A stretch of 64,000 bases of DNA from Streptomyces sp. f51 (lineage in GTDB: Bacteria; Actinomycetota; Actinomycetes; Streptomycetales; Streptomycetaceae). Where the stretch lies: positions 3,651,001 to 3,715,000 of the forward strand of contig NZ_CP149798.1 in NCBI RefSeq assembly GCF_037940415.1, written 5' to 3'. Positions 20,273 to 28,274 of this stretch are shown piece after piece. Below the pieces are notes generated by a model. It searched no databases and was not told where the DNA came from. It worked only from the letters and a program-made list of their open reading frames with translations. Position 1 is the stretch's first letter; each line of letters starts with the position of its first letter. Both the position numbers and the translations under genes were made by a program.

Positions 20273-21139
20273 GTGCCGACTTCTTCCGCCGCCGCTCTGC
20301 CCATTCGCCGTCTGACGCCCCGCGACCTCGTCGCCTGCGCCGACCTGTCAGAGAACCGGGGCTGGCCCCGCGAGGAACACAAGTGGGGTCTGCTGCTCGC
20401 CGCGGGGACCGGATACGGGATCGACGACCCCACAGGCGGTCTGGTCGCCGTGTGCGTGGTGACGGACTATGGACCGCGCGAGCGTCCCGAGCTGGCCGCG
20501 ATCGGAATGGTCCTCGTCGCCGAGCGGCACGCCCGCCGGGGTGTCGGCCGCCGTCTGATGCGGCACCTCGTCGAGGAGATGGGCAGCACGCCGCTGACCC
20601 TGCACGCCACCCCGTACGGGCGCCCGCTCTACGAGGAGTTGGGGTTCAAGGTGATCGGCCACGCGGAGATGGTCCGCGGGGTGTTCACTTCCGAAGGTTC
20701 CGCGTCCGCGGTCTTCACCCGCCCGGCCACGGCGGGCGATCTGGCTCCCCTCCTCGGGCTGGACGAAGAGGTCTTCGGCTCGGACCGCACGCACATGATC
20801 ACGCGGCTGCCCGCCTTCGCGGACCAGCTGCGCGTGGCCGAGGAGGACGGACGGATCATCGGCTACGCGGCCGCCTGGCCCAATATGGACACCCACGTCG
20901 TGGGTCCCCTGATCGCCCGGGACACGGAGACGGCGAAAGCGCTCGTCTCCTCCCTCGCCGCGCACACCGACCGGCCCCTGCGCACCGACATCGACGTCCG
21001 GCACGAGGACCTGCTGAGCTGGCTGAAGGAGCGCGGGCTGGCCCCGGTCGGCCTCAACGCGGTCATGACGCACAACATCCCGGAACTGCCCGGCGACTGG
21101 ACCCGCCGCTTCGCACCGCTGACGGTGGCCGCCGGCTAG
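20273..21139 (+). CDS. Tandem GNAT-fold acetyltransferase
   Basis: About 288 residues if the GTG at 20273 (VPTSSAAALPIRRLTPRDL) is used; a GTG at 20183 would add 30 residues of no clear origin, and neither has a strong ribosome site. The N-terminal half has the acetyl-CoA-binding motif (IGMVLVAERHARRGVGRRLM). The C-terminal half (RPATAGDLAPLLGLDEEVFG onwards) looks like a second, degenerate GNAT domain. Small-molecule or protein N-acetylation is likely; the substrate is unknown. Confidence 0.83.
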   Translation: MPTSSAAALPIRRLTPRDLVACADLSENRGWPREEHKWGLLLAAGTGYGIDDPTGGLVAVCVVTDYGPRERPELAAIGMVLVAERHARRGVGRRLMRHLVEEMGSTPLTLHATPYGRPLYEELGFKVIGHAEMVRGVFTSEGSASAVFTRPATAGDLAPLLGLDEEVFGSDRTHMITRLPAFADQLRVAEEDGRIIGYAAAWPNMDTHVVGPLIARDTETAKALVSSLAAHTDRPLRTDIDVRHEDLLSWLKERGLAPVGLNAVMTHNIPELPGDWTRRFAPLTVAAG

Positions 21140-21168
21140 CGACTCGGCAACGGCCCCGGACGCACGAG

Positions 21169-21203
21169 GCGCCGGTCCCCCGGGAAGCCTGAGGGACCGG
21201 CGC
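21169..21203. terminator. Bidirectional terminator hairpin
   Basis: 11-bp perfect inverted repeat (21169-21179 and 21193-21203) in the gap between the convergent GNAT (+) and HbpS-like (-) genes. Confidence 0.7.
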
Positions 21204-21244
21204 ATCCGGACCGTCGTACGTCGTACGGGCCCGTCCTGAGAACG

Positions 21245-21667
21245 TCAGACGAGCGATTCGACGGCGGCGACGGCGAAGCCGTGATCCTGGTCGGGCATAC
21301 CGCCGCCGACCCCGATCGCCCCGATCAGACGGCCGCCGCGGTGGACCGGAACACCGCCCGCGATGAACAGCAGGGGGCGGTCGAGCGCGGTGGGCAGCGT
21401 GTGGAAGAGGCCGCCGGGCTGCACCGCGTCGACGAGATCGGCCGTGGCCGAGTCGAGCTGGAGCGCGGTGTAGGCCTTGCGCGTGCTGGTCTCTCCCGAG
21501 ATCAGCACGGCCAGGTCATCACGCCGGAAGGCGAGCAGATGGCCGCCCGCGTCGAGGACGGTGACGCTGACCCGGACACCGGCGGCCTCGGCGGCGCGCC
21601 GGGCCTCCGTGACCAGGACCTCGGCGTCCTCGATGCTCAGCGGGGCGACAGCGGTGGTGGTGCTCAT
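21245..21667 (-). CDS. GlcG/HbpS-family heme-binding-type protein
   Basis: 140 residues of the GlcG family (PF03928): SIEDAEVLVTEARRAAEAAG, VSVTVLDAGGHLLAFRRDD, STRKAYTAL, GGVPVHRGGRLIGAIGVGG. Streptomyces HbpS, a heme-binding redox sensor, belongs here, but that protein is secreted whereas this one has no signal peptide. The ATG at 21667 has an ideal AAGGAG ribosome site. It follows the MFS gene on the same strand by 101 bp, so cotranscription is possible. Confidence 0.85.
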   Translation of the reverse strand: MSTTTAVAPLSIEDAEVLVTEARRAAEAAGVRVSVTVLDAGGHLLAFRRDDLAVLISGETSTRKAYTALQLDSATADLVDAVQPGGLFHTLPTALDRPLLFIAGGVPVHRGGRLIGAIGVGGGMPDQDHGFAVAAVESLV

Positions 21668-21768
21668 CAGGGACTTCTCCTTGTGGGGGTGTTCTGTGTC
21701 GGGTCGGGAACGTGCCGGATCGGGCCCGCCGCGGAACGGCCCTGGTCCCGAGGCGGATCGATCCCGGG

Positions 21769-22977
21769 TCAGTGGTGGACGGCGGTCCGAGGCTCGGCGG
21801 GGACGCCTCCGGCGACCACGAGGCCGGCCCGGGACGTGCGGCGCTCCAGGGCGGCCGAGACGACGGCCAGGACGAGCGCTCCGGCGGCGAGGGCCGCACC
21901 CACCCAGTTGGGGGCGGTGTATCCGAGGCCCGCGGCGATGACGACGCCGCCGAGCCAGGCGGAAAGGGCGTTGCCGAGGTTGAAGGCGCCGATGTTCACG
22001 GCCGAGGCCAGCGTGGGGGCGCCGTGCGCCTGGTCGAGAACACGCTTCTGAAGGGGAGGCACGGTCGCGAAGCCCAGAGCGCCGATGAGGGCGATGGTGA
22101 CGGCCGCCAGGATCTTGTTGTGCGCGGTGACGGTGAAGAGGGCGAGCACGACGGCGAGGCCGCCCAGGGACACGTACAGCATCGGCATCAGCGCGCGGTC
22201 GGCGAACCTGCCGCCGACCAGGTTCCCGCCGACCATGCCGAGGCCGAACAGGACCAGCAGCCAGGTGACGGAGCCGTCGGCGAAGCCGGCGACGTGCGTC
22301 ATCATCGGCGCGATGTAGGTGACGGCCGCGAAGACACCGCCGAAACCGAGCACGGTCATCGCCATGGCGAGCAGGACCTGGACGTTCTTGAAGGCCGCCA
22401 GTTCGTGGCGCAGACGCACTCCCTCGGGCCTGGGCATCTCGGGGACCAGCCTGGCGATGCCCAGCAGCCCGACGACACCGAGCGCGGCGACTGCCGTGAA
22501 GGTGACACGCCACCCGGCGGACTGCCCGATCAGCGTGCCCAGGGGGACGCCGACGACGTTGGCGACCGTGAGCCCGCTGAACATCATCGCGATGGCGCCG
22601 GCCTTCTTCTCAGGGGCCACCAGTTCGGCGGCCGCCACCGATCCGATGCCGAAGAAGGCACCGTGGGCGAGAGAGGCGACCACCCGGCCCGCGAACATCA
22701 GCCAGAAGGCCGGAGCCACGGCGGAGATCAGATTGCCGAGGACGAACAGCCCCATCAGCACCATCAGCATCCGCTTGCGGGACACCTTCGTGCCGAGCGC
22801 GGTCATGATCGGCGCGCCGATCACCACCCCCAGGGCATAGCCGGTCACCAGCAGTCCAGCCGTGGGAATGGAGACCCCGAAGTCTCCGGCGACCTCGGGC
22901 AGGACGCCCATGATCACGAACTCGGTCGTCCCGATCCCGAAGGCCCCGATCGCGAGGGCCAGAAGCGCGAGAGGCAT
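21769..22977 (-). CDS. MFS drug-efflux transporter (DHA1, AraJ/Cmx type)
   Basis: 402 residues with twelve hydrophobic spans. The start MPLALLALAIGAFGIGTTEF followed by VIMGVLPEVAGDFGVSIPTA is typical of the AraJ/Cmx chloramphenicol-type exporters. The motif A region (GAPIMTALGTKVSRKRML) and motif C-like GLTVANVVGVPLGTLIG are present. It is divergent from a MarR regulator with repeated DNA motifs between them, suggesting drug-induced derepression. Confidence 0.9.
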   Translation of the reverse strand: MPLALLALAIGAFGIGTTEFVIMGVLPEVAGDFGVSIPTAGLLVTGYALGVVIGAPIMTALGTKVSRKRMLMVLMGLFVLGNLISAVAPAFWLMFAGRVVASLAHGAFFGIGSVAAAELVAPEKKAGAIAMMFSGLTVANVVGVPLGTLIGQSAGWRVTFTAVAALGVVGLLGIARLVPEMPRPEGVRLRHELAAFKNVQVLLAMAMTVLGFGGVFAAVTYIAPMMTHVAGFADGSVTWLLVLFGLGMVGGNLVGGRFADRALMPMLYVSLGGLAVVLALFTVTAHNKILAAVTIALIGALGFATVPPLQKRVLDQAHGAPTLASAVNIGAFNLGNALSAWLGGVVIAAGLGYTAPNWVGAALAAGALVLAVVSAALERRTSRAGLVVAGGVPAEPRTAVHH

Positions 22978-23025
22978 GGTGGAGGCACCTTCCAGAAGAT
23001 TGCACGAGCGCTTTGCCTTCGCTCA

Positions 23026-23067
23026 CAATAGTTGCAGACGCGGGCTATATGCAACAGCGGGCTATTG
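23026..23067. promoter_or_regulatory. Candidate MarR operator between MFS and marR
   Basis: Nested repeats: an outer pair CAATAG (23026-23031) and CTATTG (23062-23067), an inner pair GTTGCA and TGCAAC 13 nt apart, and a direct repeat of GCGGGCTAT. They fall in the 139-bp divergent region. That MarR binds here is inferred. Confidence 0.55.
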
Positions 23068-23116
23068 CGGCCGTGCCCTATCCTGGTCTCAGCCGCTCCG
23101 GGACGGAGGAATCGTC

Positions 23117-23605
23117 ATGACAGCCACGGACCCCGCGCTCACCGCCCTCGCTCAGGGATGGTGCGCACTCTCCCTGCTGCACGGGAGGATCGAGGCCCAC
23201 ATCGAGCGGGCCCTGCAAGCCGCGCACGGGCTCAGCGTGCGGGAGTACTCCCTGCTCGACGTGCTCAGCCGGCAGCACGACGGCGAGGGCGGTCATCTCC
23301 AGATGAAGCAGGTCGCGGACGCGGTCGTCCTCAGCCAGAGCGCCACGACGCGACTGGTCACCCGACTCGAGGACCGCGGACTGCTGGCCCGCTATCTGTG
23401 CCCCACCGACCGGCGTGGCATCTACACGAACGTCAGCGAGGCGGGACTCGAGCTCCTCGCCTCGGCGAGGCCCACCAACGACAGGGCCCTGCGCGAGGCA
23501 CTCGACGAAGCGGCCGGGAACCCCGACCTGGCGCCACTGGTCCGGGCCGTCGAGTCGGCGGGCACTCCCTTGCAGCCCGCGCCTTCCGTGGGCGTGTCCT
23601 CGTAG
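23117..23605 (+). CDS. MarR-family transcriptional regulator
   Basis: 162 residues. The winged helix-turn-helix is clear: LSVREYSLLDVLSRQ, MKQVADAVVLSQSATTRLV, and the wing LEDRGLLARYLCPTDRRGIY. The ATG at 23117 has a GGACGGAGGAA ribosome site. It is divergent from the MFS exporter, which it probably represses, and the following GNAT gene begins 9 bp after its stop. Confidence 0.92.
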   Translation: MTATDPALTALAQGWCALSLLHGRIEAHIERALQAAHGLSVREYSLLDVLSRQHDGEGGHLQMKQVADAVVLSQSATTRLVTRLEDRGLLARYLCPTDRRGIYTNVSEAGLELLASARPTNDRALREALDEAAGNPDLAPLVRAVESAGTPLQPAPSVGVSS

Positions 23606-23614
23606 GCTGCCTCC

Positions 23615-24067
23615 ATGGCTGATCTTGAGATACGAGCCGCGTCCGCCGACGACGTGCCCGCGATCGTCGCGATGCTGGCCGACGACCCGCTGGGTGCCCG
23701 GCGGGAGTCGCCCGACGACCTGACCCCGTACCTGGACGCCCTGGACCGGCTGAGCCGCGACCCGAACCAGCACCTGGTCGTCGCCGTCCGCGACGGCCGG
23801 GTCGTGGGCACGCTGCAACTCACCGTGATTCCCGGGCTGTCCCGCAGAGGGGCCACGCGCTCGGTCATCGAGGCCGTGCGCATCCACGCCGACGAGCGCG
23901 GCAGCGGTCTGGGGACGGAGCTCATCGAGTGGGCGGTCGGCGAATCCCGCCGTCAGGACTGCTCGCTCGTCCAGCTGACCTCCGACGCGTCCCGCACCGA
24001 CGCCCACCGCTTCTACGAGCGGCTCGGATTCGAGGCCTCGCACATCGGCTTCAAACTCCCGCTCTGA
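23615..24067 (+). CDS. GNAT-family N-acetyltransferase
   Basis: 150 residues, single GNAT domain: LEIRAASADDVPAIVAMLAD, VVGTLQLTVIPGLS, the acetyl-CoA loop IEAVRIHADERGSGLGTELI and the terminal TDAHRFYERLGFEASHIGFK. It is probably cotranscribed with marR. Substrate unknown. Confidence 0.92.
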   Translation: MADLEIRAASADDVPAIVAMLADDPLGARRESPDDLTPYLDALDRLSRDPNQHLVVAVRDGRVVGTLQLTVIPGLSRRGATRSVIEAVRIHADERGSGLGTELIEWAVGESRRQDCSLVQLTSDASRTDAHRFYERLGFEASHIGFKLPL

Positions 24068-24086
24068 GGAGTTCGCCGGACGCAGG

Positions 24087-24124
24087 ACGAGGGGCCCTGT
24101 TTCACGTGAAACAGGGCCCCTCGT
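24087..24124. terminator. 38-bp perfect palindrome: bidirectional terminator with parS at its centre
   Basis: The sequence from 24087 to 24124 is fully palindromic. Its core, 24099-24112, is a perfect parS (GTTTCACGTGAAAC); its outer arms are ACGAGGGGCCCT and the complement, a typical GC-rich terminator stem. It separates the convergent GNAT (+) and serine hydrolase (-) genes. Confidence 0.9.
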
Positions 24125-24136
24125 GTCCGGTGGCGC

Positions 24137-25522
24137 CTAGCTGATTCCTCGCCAGCCCTCCGGGTCCACTCCACCGGGCACGGGAGCGCCCTCGTCGTAC
24201 GGCTGCCGCGTGAACACGAACGAGCCGAGGTCCAGGTGGCTCAGGGACCCGTCAGGCCGTCGTACGGGCCGCAGGAGCTCGCCCGCGTAGTAGCCGTCGA
24301 GTCCCATCCAGGTCCCGTCGCCGTTCGCCCGGAAGCGGGCGCCCCGGCCGGCACCCTGGAGCGGGCCCAGCACCAGCCCCCCATCGGCCGGCAGCCGAAG
24401 CCCGAACGCCTGAGTCCCCCAGTACCACTGGCCCGCCAACTCCAGTACGGCCTGGTCCACTTCGGCCATCGGATGCCAGGGCTCGGGGATCCGCGGCTCC
24501 GCCTCGGCGACGATCCGCACCAGATCGGCGGCGACACTGAACACGGGCGGTCCCGAGGTGCAGTTGGACAGCACGACCGCCGCGACATCGTCCTCCACAC
24601 TGATCACCAGTCCGGCCAGAAAGCCCGGCAGCGAACCGGAGTGCCCGACGAGGGTATGGCCGTCGCGATGCACGATCTGAAGGGCGAGCCCGTACGAGGA
24701 CCCCGCCGCGAGCTCCGCGGTCTCCGGCGGAGCGGCGGGCGCGCGCATCTCCCTGACGGACTCCGCGCTCAGCACCCGCTCGTCACCATGCGCGAGGAAG
24801 GCGGCGAAGCGGGCCAAGTCTCCTGTGGTGGACCACAATTGCCCTGCTGGAGCCATCCGCCCGAGATCCTCCGCGGGTTCCGGCATCATCGCGTCCGCCC
24901 AGGGATGGACGGCCCATCCTCCCGCGTGCGGTGCCTGCGGGCCGGTGCTCGTACGGTGCAGGCCGAGCGGTTCGAGAATCTCGTGGCGCAGAACCTCTTC
25001 CCAGGGTGCGCCGCGCAGCTCCTCGACCAGCGCTCCGAGCAAGGTGTAGCCGGGGTTCGAGTAGTGGTGCCGCCGTCCGACCGGATGCCGGAAGGGCTGC
25101 TCACCGAGCACGTCGGCCAGTTCGGGACGCAGCGAACCGGAGGTGCGCTCCCACCACGGCGCCGGTGACTCGGCGGCCAATCCTCCCGTGTGCGCGAGCA
25201 GTTGGGAGATGGTGACCTCCCCCGCACCCGTGCCGGGCATATGCTTCTCCAGCGGGTCACCCAGGTCCAGGACGCCCTCGTCGCGCAACCGCAGCACCAG
25301 TACGGCGGTGAAGGTCTTGGTGATGGAGCCGATCCGGTACTGCACGTTCTCGTCCGGACCGTGACCGGACACCGAGGTCCGCGCCCCGTTCCACACCGCC
25401 TTCCCGCCTCGGACCACCGTCGCGACGAGTGAGGGCGCCCGGCCCTCGCTCTGTGCCACGGCGATGCGGTGCAGCAGGGCCCGGCGCGTTTCGGGAAGCA
25501 GCTCATCGTGGGATGTCGTCAT
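24137..25522 (-). CDS. Serine hydrolase of the beta-lactamase class C / esterase family
   Basis: About 461 residues. Catalytic motifs of the class C/DD-peptidase fold are SITK (in YRIGSITKTFTAVLVL), YSN (in HHYSNPGYTLLG) and HSG (in TLVGHSGSLPGFLAG). There is no signal peptide, so it is probably a cytoplasmic esterase or peptidase rather than a secreted beta-lactamase. The C-terminal 120 residues form an extra domain. The ATG at 25522 is chosen because it opens the conserved region; the frame runs on to 25750. Confidence 0.88.
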   Translation of the reverse strand: MTTSHDELLPETRRALLHRIAVAQSEGRAPSLVATVVRGGKAVWNGARTSVSGHGPDENVQYRIGSITKTFTAVLVLRLRDEGVLDLGDPLEKHMPGTGAGEVTISQLLAHTGGLAAESPAPWWERTSGSLRPELADVLGEQPFRHPVGRRHHYSNPGYTLLGALVEELRGAPWEEVLRHEILEPLGLHRTSTGPQAPHAGGWAVHPWADAMMPEPAEDLGRMAPAGQLWSTTGDLARFAAFLAHGDERVLSAESVREMRAPAAPPETAELAAGSSYGLALQIVHRDGHTLVGHSGSLPGFLAGLVISVEDDVAAVVLSNCTSGPPVFSVAADLVRIVAEAEPRIPEPWHPMAEVDQAVLELAGQWYWGTQAFGLRLPADGGLVLGPLQGAGRGARFRANGDGTWMGLDGYYAGELLRPVRRPDGSLSHLDLGSFVFTRQPYDEGAPVPGGVDPEGWRGIS

Positions 25523-25767
25523 GGCACCAGTCCACCCGTCCCGGCGCCGCACGTCGAGCGGATTGAACCGCCACGGACCCGCGGGCCGTGCGGGTCCCGC
25601 CCCTCGTGGTGTGCCGGTCTTGCGTGAGTCGGGTTGCCCGTGCCGGCCGGGTACACCACGCTGAGCCCCGGGCACGAGGACGACCGGCGAGCCCGGATCG
25701 CGCACCGATGAGTTTCCCGCGCCGTGCCGGTCCACACGCCGGACACCCACGGACGGAAGGCTGGGCC

Positions 25768-26331
25768 ATGCGGAAACTGATCTACGGCATGAACCTGACC
25801 CTGGACGGCTACATCGCCGCGCCCGGCGACGACATCGGCTGGAGCGTGCCGAGCGACGAACTGTTCCAGTTCTGGTCCGACCAATTGCGGGCGACGGACC
25901 TGTCGCTGTACGGGCGCAAGCTGTGGCAGACGATGAGCTCCCACTGGCCGACCGCCGACCAGCAGCCCGGCGTCACCTCGGCGGAGATCGAGTTCGCACG
26001 CCGCTGGCGGGACATGGCGAAGGTGGTGTTCTCCTCGACGACCGACACGGTGGACTGGAACACCCGTCTGGTCACCGGCGACGCGGTCGCCGAGATCACC
26101 CGGCTCAAGGCAGAGGATGGCGGCCCCATGGACATCGGTGGCGCGACGCTCGCCGCGGCGGCCATGCGGGCCGGGCTGATCGACGAGTACGTGCTGGCCA
26201 CCGCGCCGGTCCTGGCGGGCGGCGGCACGCCGTTCTTCACCGCGCTGGACAACTGGGTGAACCTGAACCTGGTGGAGACACGGACCTTGCCCGGCGGAGT
26301 GATCCTGACCAGATACGAGACGAGGCGCTGA
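25768..26331 (+). CDS. Dihydrofolate reductase/RibD C-terminal-fold protein
   Basis: 187 residues. The start KLIYGMNLTLDGYIAAPGDD, then LSLYGRKLWQTM, VVFSSTTDTVDWNTRLV, and IGGATLAAAAMRAGLIDEYV are typical of the YwjB/YyaP group in the RibD-C superfamily. It would reduce a pterin or pyrimidine with NADPH, but the physiological substrate is not known for these stand-alone proteins. A GGAAGG ribosome site precedes the ATG. It converges on dnaB with only 20 bp between stops. Confidence 0.9.
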   Translation: MRKLIYGMNLTLDGYIAAPGDDIGWSVPSDELFQFWSDQLRATDLSLYGRKLWQTMSSHWPTADQQPGVTSAEIEFARRWRDMAKVVFSSTTDTVDWNTRLVTGDAVAEITRLKAEDGGPMDIGGATLAAAAMRAGLIDEYVLATAPVLAGGGTPFFTALDNWVNLNLVETRTLPGGVILTRYETRR

Positions 26332-26351
26332 GTGCCCCGTCCCGGAGTCGA

Positions 26352-27821
26352 TCAGGTCTGTGCCATGTCCACGAAGCGTGAGTAGTGGCCCTGGAAGGCC
26401 ACCGTGATCGTCGCCGTCGGGCCGTTACGGTGCTTGCCGACGATGATGTCGGCCTCACCGGCGCGGGGGGACTCCTTCTCGTACGCGTCCTCGCGGTGGA
26501 GCAGGATGACCATGTCCGCGTCCTGCTCGATCGAGCCGGACTCACGCAGGTCGGAGACCATCGGCTTCTTGTCCGTACGCTGCTCGGGGCCACGGTTGAG
26601 CTGCGACAGCGCGATCACCGGCAGTTCCAGCTCCTTGGCCAGCAGCTTCAGGTTTCGCGACATGTCGGAGACCTCCTGCTGGCGGCTCTCGGAACGCTTG
26701 CCGCCGGACTGCATCAGCTGGAGGTAGTCGATGACCACGAGCTTGAGGTCGGCACGCTGCTTGAGACGGCGGCACTTGGCGCGGATCTCCATCATCGACA
26801 GGTTCGGGGAGTCGTCGATGTAGAGGGGGGCGGCCGAGACGTCCGGCATACGACGGGCGAGCCGGGTCCAGTCCTCGTCCGTCATCGTGCCGGACCGCAT
26901 GTGGTGCAGCGCCACGCGGGCCTCGGCGGACAGCAGGCGCATCGCGATCTCGTTGCGGCCCATTTCGAGCGAGAAGATCACACTGGGCATGTTGTGCTTG
27001 ATCGAGCAGGCGCGGGCGAAGTCCAGCGCCAGCGTCGACTTACCCATGGCGGGACGGGCCGCGATAATGATCATCTGGCCGGGGTGCAGACCGTTGGTGA
27101 GCGAGTCGAGGTCGGTGAAGCCGGTCGGAACACCGGTCATCTCCCCCGAACGCGATCCGATCGCCTCGATCTCGTCGAGCGCGCCCTCCATGATGTCGCC
27201 GAGCGGCAGATAGTCCTCGGTGGTGCGCTGCTCGGTGACCGCGTAGATCTCGGCCTGGGCGCTGTTGACGATCTCGTCCACGTCGCCGTCGGCCGCGTAT
27301 CCCATCTGGGTGATCCGCGTGCCGGCCTCGACCAGGCGGCGCAGGACCGCGCGCTCGTGCACGATCTCCGCGTAGTACTCGGCGTTCGCCGCGGTCGGGA
27401 CCGTCTGGACCAGCGTGTGCAGATACGGGGCGCCGCCGACCTTGGTGATCTCGCCGCGCTTGGTGAGCTCGGCCGCGACCGTGATGGGGTCGGCCGGCTC
27501 GCCCTTCGCGTACAGGTCGAGGATCGCGCCGTAGATGGTCTCGTGCGCGGGCCGGTAGAAGTCGTGGCCCTTGAGCACCTCGACGACGTCGGCGATGGCG
27601 TCCTTCGACAGGAGCATGCCACCGAGCACGGACTGCTCGGCGTCGAGGTCCTGCGGCGGCACCCGCTCGAACGACGAACCGCCGCTCTCCCAGGAATCGC
27701 TGTCCCGGTCGTGCTGCTCGTCGCGGCCTCGGCCTCCGTTCCCGCGCCGTCGGGACGAGGGCAGACGATCACTGGGGCCACTCTCCGCCCAGGGGTCGTC
27801 CAAGGGCTCGGAAATAGTCAC
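26352..27821 (-). CDS. dnaB: Replicative DNA helicase DnaB
   Basis: About 489 residues. A polar N-terminal tail of 50 residues precedes the helicase N-domain (FERVPPQDLDAEQSVLGGML) and the RecA-like C-domain with Walker A (AARPAMGKSTLALDFA, near residue 255), Walker B (LKLVVIDYLQLM), and the conserved ALSQLNRG and DLRESGSIEQDADMV. It is the hexameric 5'-3' helicase loaded by DnaA/primase. The GTG at 27821 (VTISEPLDDPW) has a GGGAGGAGG ribosome site; the open frame continues to 29099 but only as a shadow of the MATE gene. No intein is seen. Confidence 0.97.
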   Translation of the reverse strand: MTISEPLDDPWAESGPSDRLPSSRRRGNGGRGRDEQHDRDSDSWESGGSSFERVPPQDLDAEQSVLGGMLLSKDAIADVVEVLKGHDFYRPAHETIYGAILDLYAKGEPADPITVAAELTKRGEITKVGGAPYLHTLVQTVPTAANAEYYAEIVHERAVLRRLVEAGTRITQMGYAADGDVDEIVNSAQAEIYAVTEQRTTEDYLPLGDIMEGALDEIEAIGSRSGEMTGVPTGFTDLDSLTNGLHPGQMIIIAARPAMGKSTLALDFARACSIKHNMPSVIFSLEMGRNEIAMRLLSAEARVALHHMRSGTMTDEDWTRLARRMPDVSAAPLYIDDSPNLSMMEIRAKCRRLKQRADLKLVVIDYLQLMQSGGKRSESRQQEVSDMSRNLKLLAKELELPVIALSQLNRGPEQRTDKKPMVSDLRESGSIEQDADMVILLHREDAYEKESPRAGEADIIVGKHRNGPTATITVAFQGHYSRFVDMAQT

Positions 27822-28274
27822 CGAGCCACCTCCTCCCGTCCGCGGAGCGGACCTAGCAGTGCCCTTAATTTCTACGGCACGGCACTGACAAGTGAGCGGC
27901 CCGACTCCGCATCTCACGCGTCGGTTTTGCGAGCTTTCCGAGGCCGGAGAAGAGAACGGGCGCCGCACCACGTTAGGCCCGCGGGCACCGTCAGCCAATC
28001 TGGTTATCCACAGGCCATGTGGACGACGGCCCCGATGCTGTGGAGAACTCCGCGAAACCTGTGCACGACCCGGTGGACAGCCCTGTGAACAAGCCCTCAG
28101 GCCTTCTGAAGAACAGGCTCTGACCTGGCATTTTCCCATCCACCGGCTGTGCAGAAGAAAAACTTCCCCAGCCGGATCAAGATCGCCTCGAACAGTGCGC
28201 CAGAACACACCCCGCACGCACGGAAGTAAGGGTCCTTCGCCTTTTGCATCTCTTACCTGTGGAAGATTAGATTG
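27822..28274. other. Divergent intergenic region dnaB / MATE, rich in DnaA-box-like sequences
   Basis: About 450 bp. A TTATCCACA 9-mer and five degenerate DnaA-like 9-mers lie between 28004 and 28092, with a weaker one at 28258-28266. Otherwise the region is lower in G+C than its neighbours and shows no small gene. Confidence 0.7.
28004..28092. promoter_or_regulatory. Cluster of DnaA-box-like 9-mers
   Basis: TTATCCACA (28004-28012) is a perfect consensus box. TGTGGACGA (28018), TGTGGAGAA (28039) and TGTGAACAA (28084) each differ by one base from TGTGGACAA; TGTGCACGA (28060) and GGTGGACAG (28072) by two. Six in 89 bp is far above expectation in high-G+C DNA. DnaA-box clusters outside oriC are known in S. 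coelicolor; whether this is the counterpart of one is not known to me. Confidence 0.6.
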
